Shown here in pieces: positions 62,179 through 64,000 of a stretch of 64,000 nucleotides of DNA. The notes under the pieces were generated by a model. It was not told the DNA's origin. It made no database searches and was given only the letters and a program-made list of their open reading frames with translations. Where the stretch lies: positions 1,054,001 through 1,118,000 of the forward strand of contig CBDETD010000002.1 in NCBI GenBank assembly GCA_965242805.1, given 5' to 3'. A program made the position numbers and the translations under genes. Every line of letters begins with the position of its first letter. Positions within the stretch are counted from its first letter, which is position 1. The stretch comes from JANQEU01 sp965242805. Lineage in GTDB: Bacteria > Bacteroidota > Bacteroidia > Cytophagales > Cyclobacteriaceae.

Positions 62179-62676
62179 TTATCCGGAAATATCTTTCAAC
62201 ATAGTCACCGATGTACCGGTATATTCAATATGTCTGAATCCAAGACGCTGATAAAGACCAAAGGCGGGATTTCGTCGATCTACACTCAACGACAATTTCT
62301 TTACACCTAATTTCAGGTAGGTACTTTCAATTCCTTTCATCAATCGAGTTCCCACTCCCTTGCTTCTATATTCCTCTATGACCGCCAGACTAATCTCAGG
62401 GGTGTCGCCATCCACAAAACCATACCCCCTATTCTCCTCTGTAAATTGACGCCCCCAAATCGCACCAACTTTCTCATGATCAAGCACAGCAATTAATGCA
62501 ATATCATATGAGGACGATCCCCAGTTTTGAATGTATTTGGATATTTCCGGTGATTTAAGGATTGATTTTGGGAAAGGATCTTCGCCATAAGGAACATATA
62601 AAGCTTCGTAAAGCATTTCTTCTAGAAATGTTATATCGGTAATTGAAAATGGTCTGATGACCACTTCTCCAGTCAT
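62179..62676 (-). CDS. GNAT-family N-acetyltransferase
   Basis: The acetyl-CoA-binding motif is EEYRSKGVGTRLMKGIESTYLKLG ([R/Q]xxGxG), followed by KLSLSVDRRNPAFGLYQRLGFRHI. The frame runs to 62721, but the ATG at 62676 overlaps the previous stop as ATGA, so I start there. The extra N-terminal stretch (MANDLPPFCIK) is unlikely. It is the last gene of a coupled three-gene operon with the NTF2-like protein and the flavin monooxygenase. The substrate is unknown. Confidence 0.9.
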   Translation of the reverse strand: MTGEVVIRPFSITDITFLEEMLYEALYVPYGEDPFPKSILKSPEISKYIQNWGSSSYDIALIAVLDHEKVGAIWGRQFTEENRGYGFVDGDTPEISLAVIEEYRSKGVGTRLMKGIESTYLKLGVKKLSLSVDRRNPAFGLYQRLGFRHIEYTGTSVTMLKDISG

Positions 62677-63053
62677 TGTACAGTCTCGCTTGATACAAAA
62701 TGGCGGTAGATCATTTGCCACTGATCATTTGTTTGGATCAATGTCCAAATCTCCTTCCCTTTCTCATGATGGTTTTTGTTCATGTATTCGTAAATCACTT
62801 CATATTCCATTTCGATTATGGCCGTAGAGTCCCAGACATTTATTTCCCTTTTTAGGATCTCGAATGAATGCGTTTTGGCAGACTTCCCATATTCATCAAT
62901 GGTCTCAAGACAAGCTTCCCTGCCAACCAGACGATTGGAACCAACCTGATTGAAGAAAACCACGTCCTTTTGGAGCATAGATTCTACTTTATCTCTTTCA
63001 CCTGCTAATGAATACGAGTTGAAATCTTGAATGAAAGATTCGAGCTCTTGCAT
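62673..63053 (-). CDS. NTF2-like (DUF4440/SnoaL-type) protein
   Basis: It has the layout of the fold: ESFIQDFNSYSLAGERDKVESML, QKDVVFFNQVGSNRLVGREACLETI, then strands AIIEMEYEVIYEYMN and KEIWTLIQTNDQWQMIYRHFVSS. The frame extends to 63095 (MQGISRSRKN), but the ATG at 63053, one base beyond the upstream stop, is the more natural start. It is coupled to the GNAT gene by an ATGA overlap. The role is unknown, and a partner of the monooxygenase is possible. Confidence 0.82.
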   Translation of the reverse strand: MQELESFIQDFNSYSLAGERDKVESMLQKDVVFFNQVGSNRLVGREACLETIDEYGKSAKTHSFEILKREINVWDSTAIIEMEYEVIYEYMNKNHHEKGKEIWTLIQTNDQWQMIYRHFVSSETVQ

Positions 63054-63054
63054 A

Positions 63055-64000
63055 TCAATGACTATATTCTTTCTTGACCTTGATATCCCTTGCAATGGTT
63101 TTGGCTTCTATTCCCATTTCCCTCAACATTCCATTTGGTGACACATAAAAGCCACAGAAATACAATCTATCCTTGCCAAATAAATTCCTTTTCTTAACCG
63201 GTTTTTGAATATCCTGTAATCTTTCACCTTCCAGTTCAATAAACTTATCCAAAGCTGTTTTGTATCCTGTAGCCATGATGATAGCGTCAAAATCTTTGGA
63301 TCTCCCGTCCACAAAGAAAATATTGCTTCCCTCAATTTTCTCAATATCCGGGAATATGATTACCTCCCCTTTCCTTATCAATTCCAGGGTTCCAATGTCC
63401 AATAACGGTATTCTATGATCCCTTGAGATCTGTTCCTTAGGACCGTATGGTAGTTTCTTTAAACCAAATTTGGTGATATCCCCAATTAGCAGATCTAATA
63501 TTGGTTTGTTGATCGCATCTGCAATTCTCGGTGGTAATGCATCTGTTAATGTACCAATCTGCAAAACGGAAAATCCAAGGATATCTCTGGGTATAACATT
63601 GACTGGTGATTTGACGGACATGAAAGGTTTTGCGCCATGTTCGTGAAGACAAATAGCTATTTCACAGGCAGAATTCCCAAACCCAATAACCAGAACTTTC
63701 TTACCTCTAAAAATTCCACCGTTTTTGTATTCACTGCTATGGACGATCTGTCCAGTGAAGGAATCCAATCCCTTCTTGGATATCCTGTTCGGTTCATTAG
63801 TATTTCCGGAGGCAACGACTACATAGTTCGAAGTAAACGTCCTATTGGATGTCTGCACTGACCAAACACCCTTATCCTTATGTATCTTTTGTGCTTCGGT
63901 ATTAAAGTGAGGTGAAATACCCATCTCCGTACAATACCTTTCCAGGTACTCCACCACTTGATTACGAGCCGGATACTTGGGGATTGATCTTGGAAATTTT
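63055..64000 (-). CDS. Flavin-containing monooxygenase-like protein, 3' part (5' end outside window)
   Basis: NADPH/FAD-dependent monooxygenase family (FMO/BVMO group). The frame is open through the right end of the window (FPRSIPKYPARNQVVEYLERY), and GTG at 63957 is an internal Val rather than a start. Visible are VVVASGNTNEPNRI, the NADPH-binding VLVIGFGNSACEIAICL (GxGxxxxE-like), the family-typical SSEYKNGGIFRGKKVL, DAIIMATGYKTAL and YFCGFYVSPNGMLREMG. The N-terminal FAD motif is outside the window. It is followed by the NTF2-like gene after one base. Confidence 0.93.
   Translation of the reverse strand, partial: KFPRSIPKYPARNQVVEYLERYCTEMGISPHFNTEAQKIHKDKGVWSVQTSNRTFTSNYVVVASGNTNEPNRISKKGLDSFTGQIVHSSEYKNGGIFRGKKVLVIGFGNSACEIAICLHEHGAKPFMSVKSPVNVIPRDILGFSVLQIGTLTDALPPRIADAINKPILDLLIGDITKFGLKKLPYGPKEQISRDHRIPLLDIGTLELIRKGEVIIFPDIEKIEGSNIFFVDGRSKDFDAIIMATGYKTALDKFIELEGERLQDIQKPVKKRNLFGKDRLYFCGFYVSPNGMLREMGIEAKTIARDIKVKKEYSH

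Noticed and set aside
1..64000. tRNA, rRNA and riboswitch genes
   Set aside because: No tRNA-like cloverleaf, rRNA segment or known riboswitch pattern was recognised by eye in the intergenic regions; a dedicated RNA search would be decisive.

Overview
The window looks like a chromosomal segment from a member of the Bacteroidota, probably a marine-type Cytophagales relative. The evidence is: a LeuRS with the long insertion before KMSKS that I associate with this phylum; many short lipoprotein signals ending in SC or GC; type IX secretion (T9SS) C-terminal sorting domains (YPNP... motif, Lys-rich end); PKD/FnIII surface proteins; PorT-type and other small outer-membrane barrels; few Shine-Dalgarno sequences; and promoters that match the Bacteroidota consensus TTTG-19-TAnnTTTG. 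No rRNA, tRNA, CRISPR, integrase or transposase was seen. The base composition looks even throughout, and the species was not identified.

Layout. 1-5400: 3' part of leuS, a coiled-coil lipoprotein and an outer-membrane barrel. 5.6-9.2 kb: a GT-C-like membrane protein, a DUF4157-like zinc-protease protein and a class 3 lipase, with near-perfect palindromes between the genes. 9.2-10.2 kb: about four tandem 220-bp palindromic repeats. 10.3-21.3 kb (minus strand): a translationally coupled operon of an FnIII protein, three tandem phage-tail-collar proteins and a giant 2235-residue PKD/T9SS protein. Diverged copies of the 9-10 kb repeat lie upstream of it (21.5-21.9 kb). 22.1-25.4 kb: a lipoprotein, a YadA-head-like repeat protein without a signal peptide, a Lys-rich coil and a PorT-like barrel. 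25.6-39 kb: ordinary metabolic and envelope genes (GH3 glucosidase, serine hydrolase, CPBP protease, radical SAM, DUF900 hydrolase, phenylacetate-CoA ligase and others). 39-42.1 kb: ECF sigma factor, a membrane HEAT protein and two DUF4097 proteins. 42.3-53.1 kb: TPR histidine kinase, lipoproteins, XRE regulator pair, PCMT, Gfo/Idh/MocA oxidoreductase, a beta-propeller, VOC/NTF2 proteins. 53.2-61.7 kb: a five-gene secreted operon (S74-chaperone fibre protein, lipoprotein, CARDB/T9SS protein, unknown protein, secreted caspase). 61.8-64 kb: SdpI-like, GNAT, NTF2-like and a partial flavin monooxygenase.

The most interesting theme is repeated use of phage-tail-fibre building blocks (collar domains, YadA-type rolls, fibre repeats with an S74 chaperone) in secreted surface operons that carry T9SS cargo. 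One of these operons ends in an exported caspase-fold protease. No phage structural genes are present, so I read these as host surface-fibre systems. That reading is inference.
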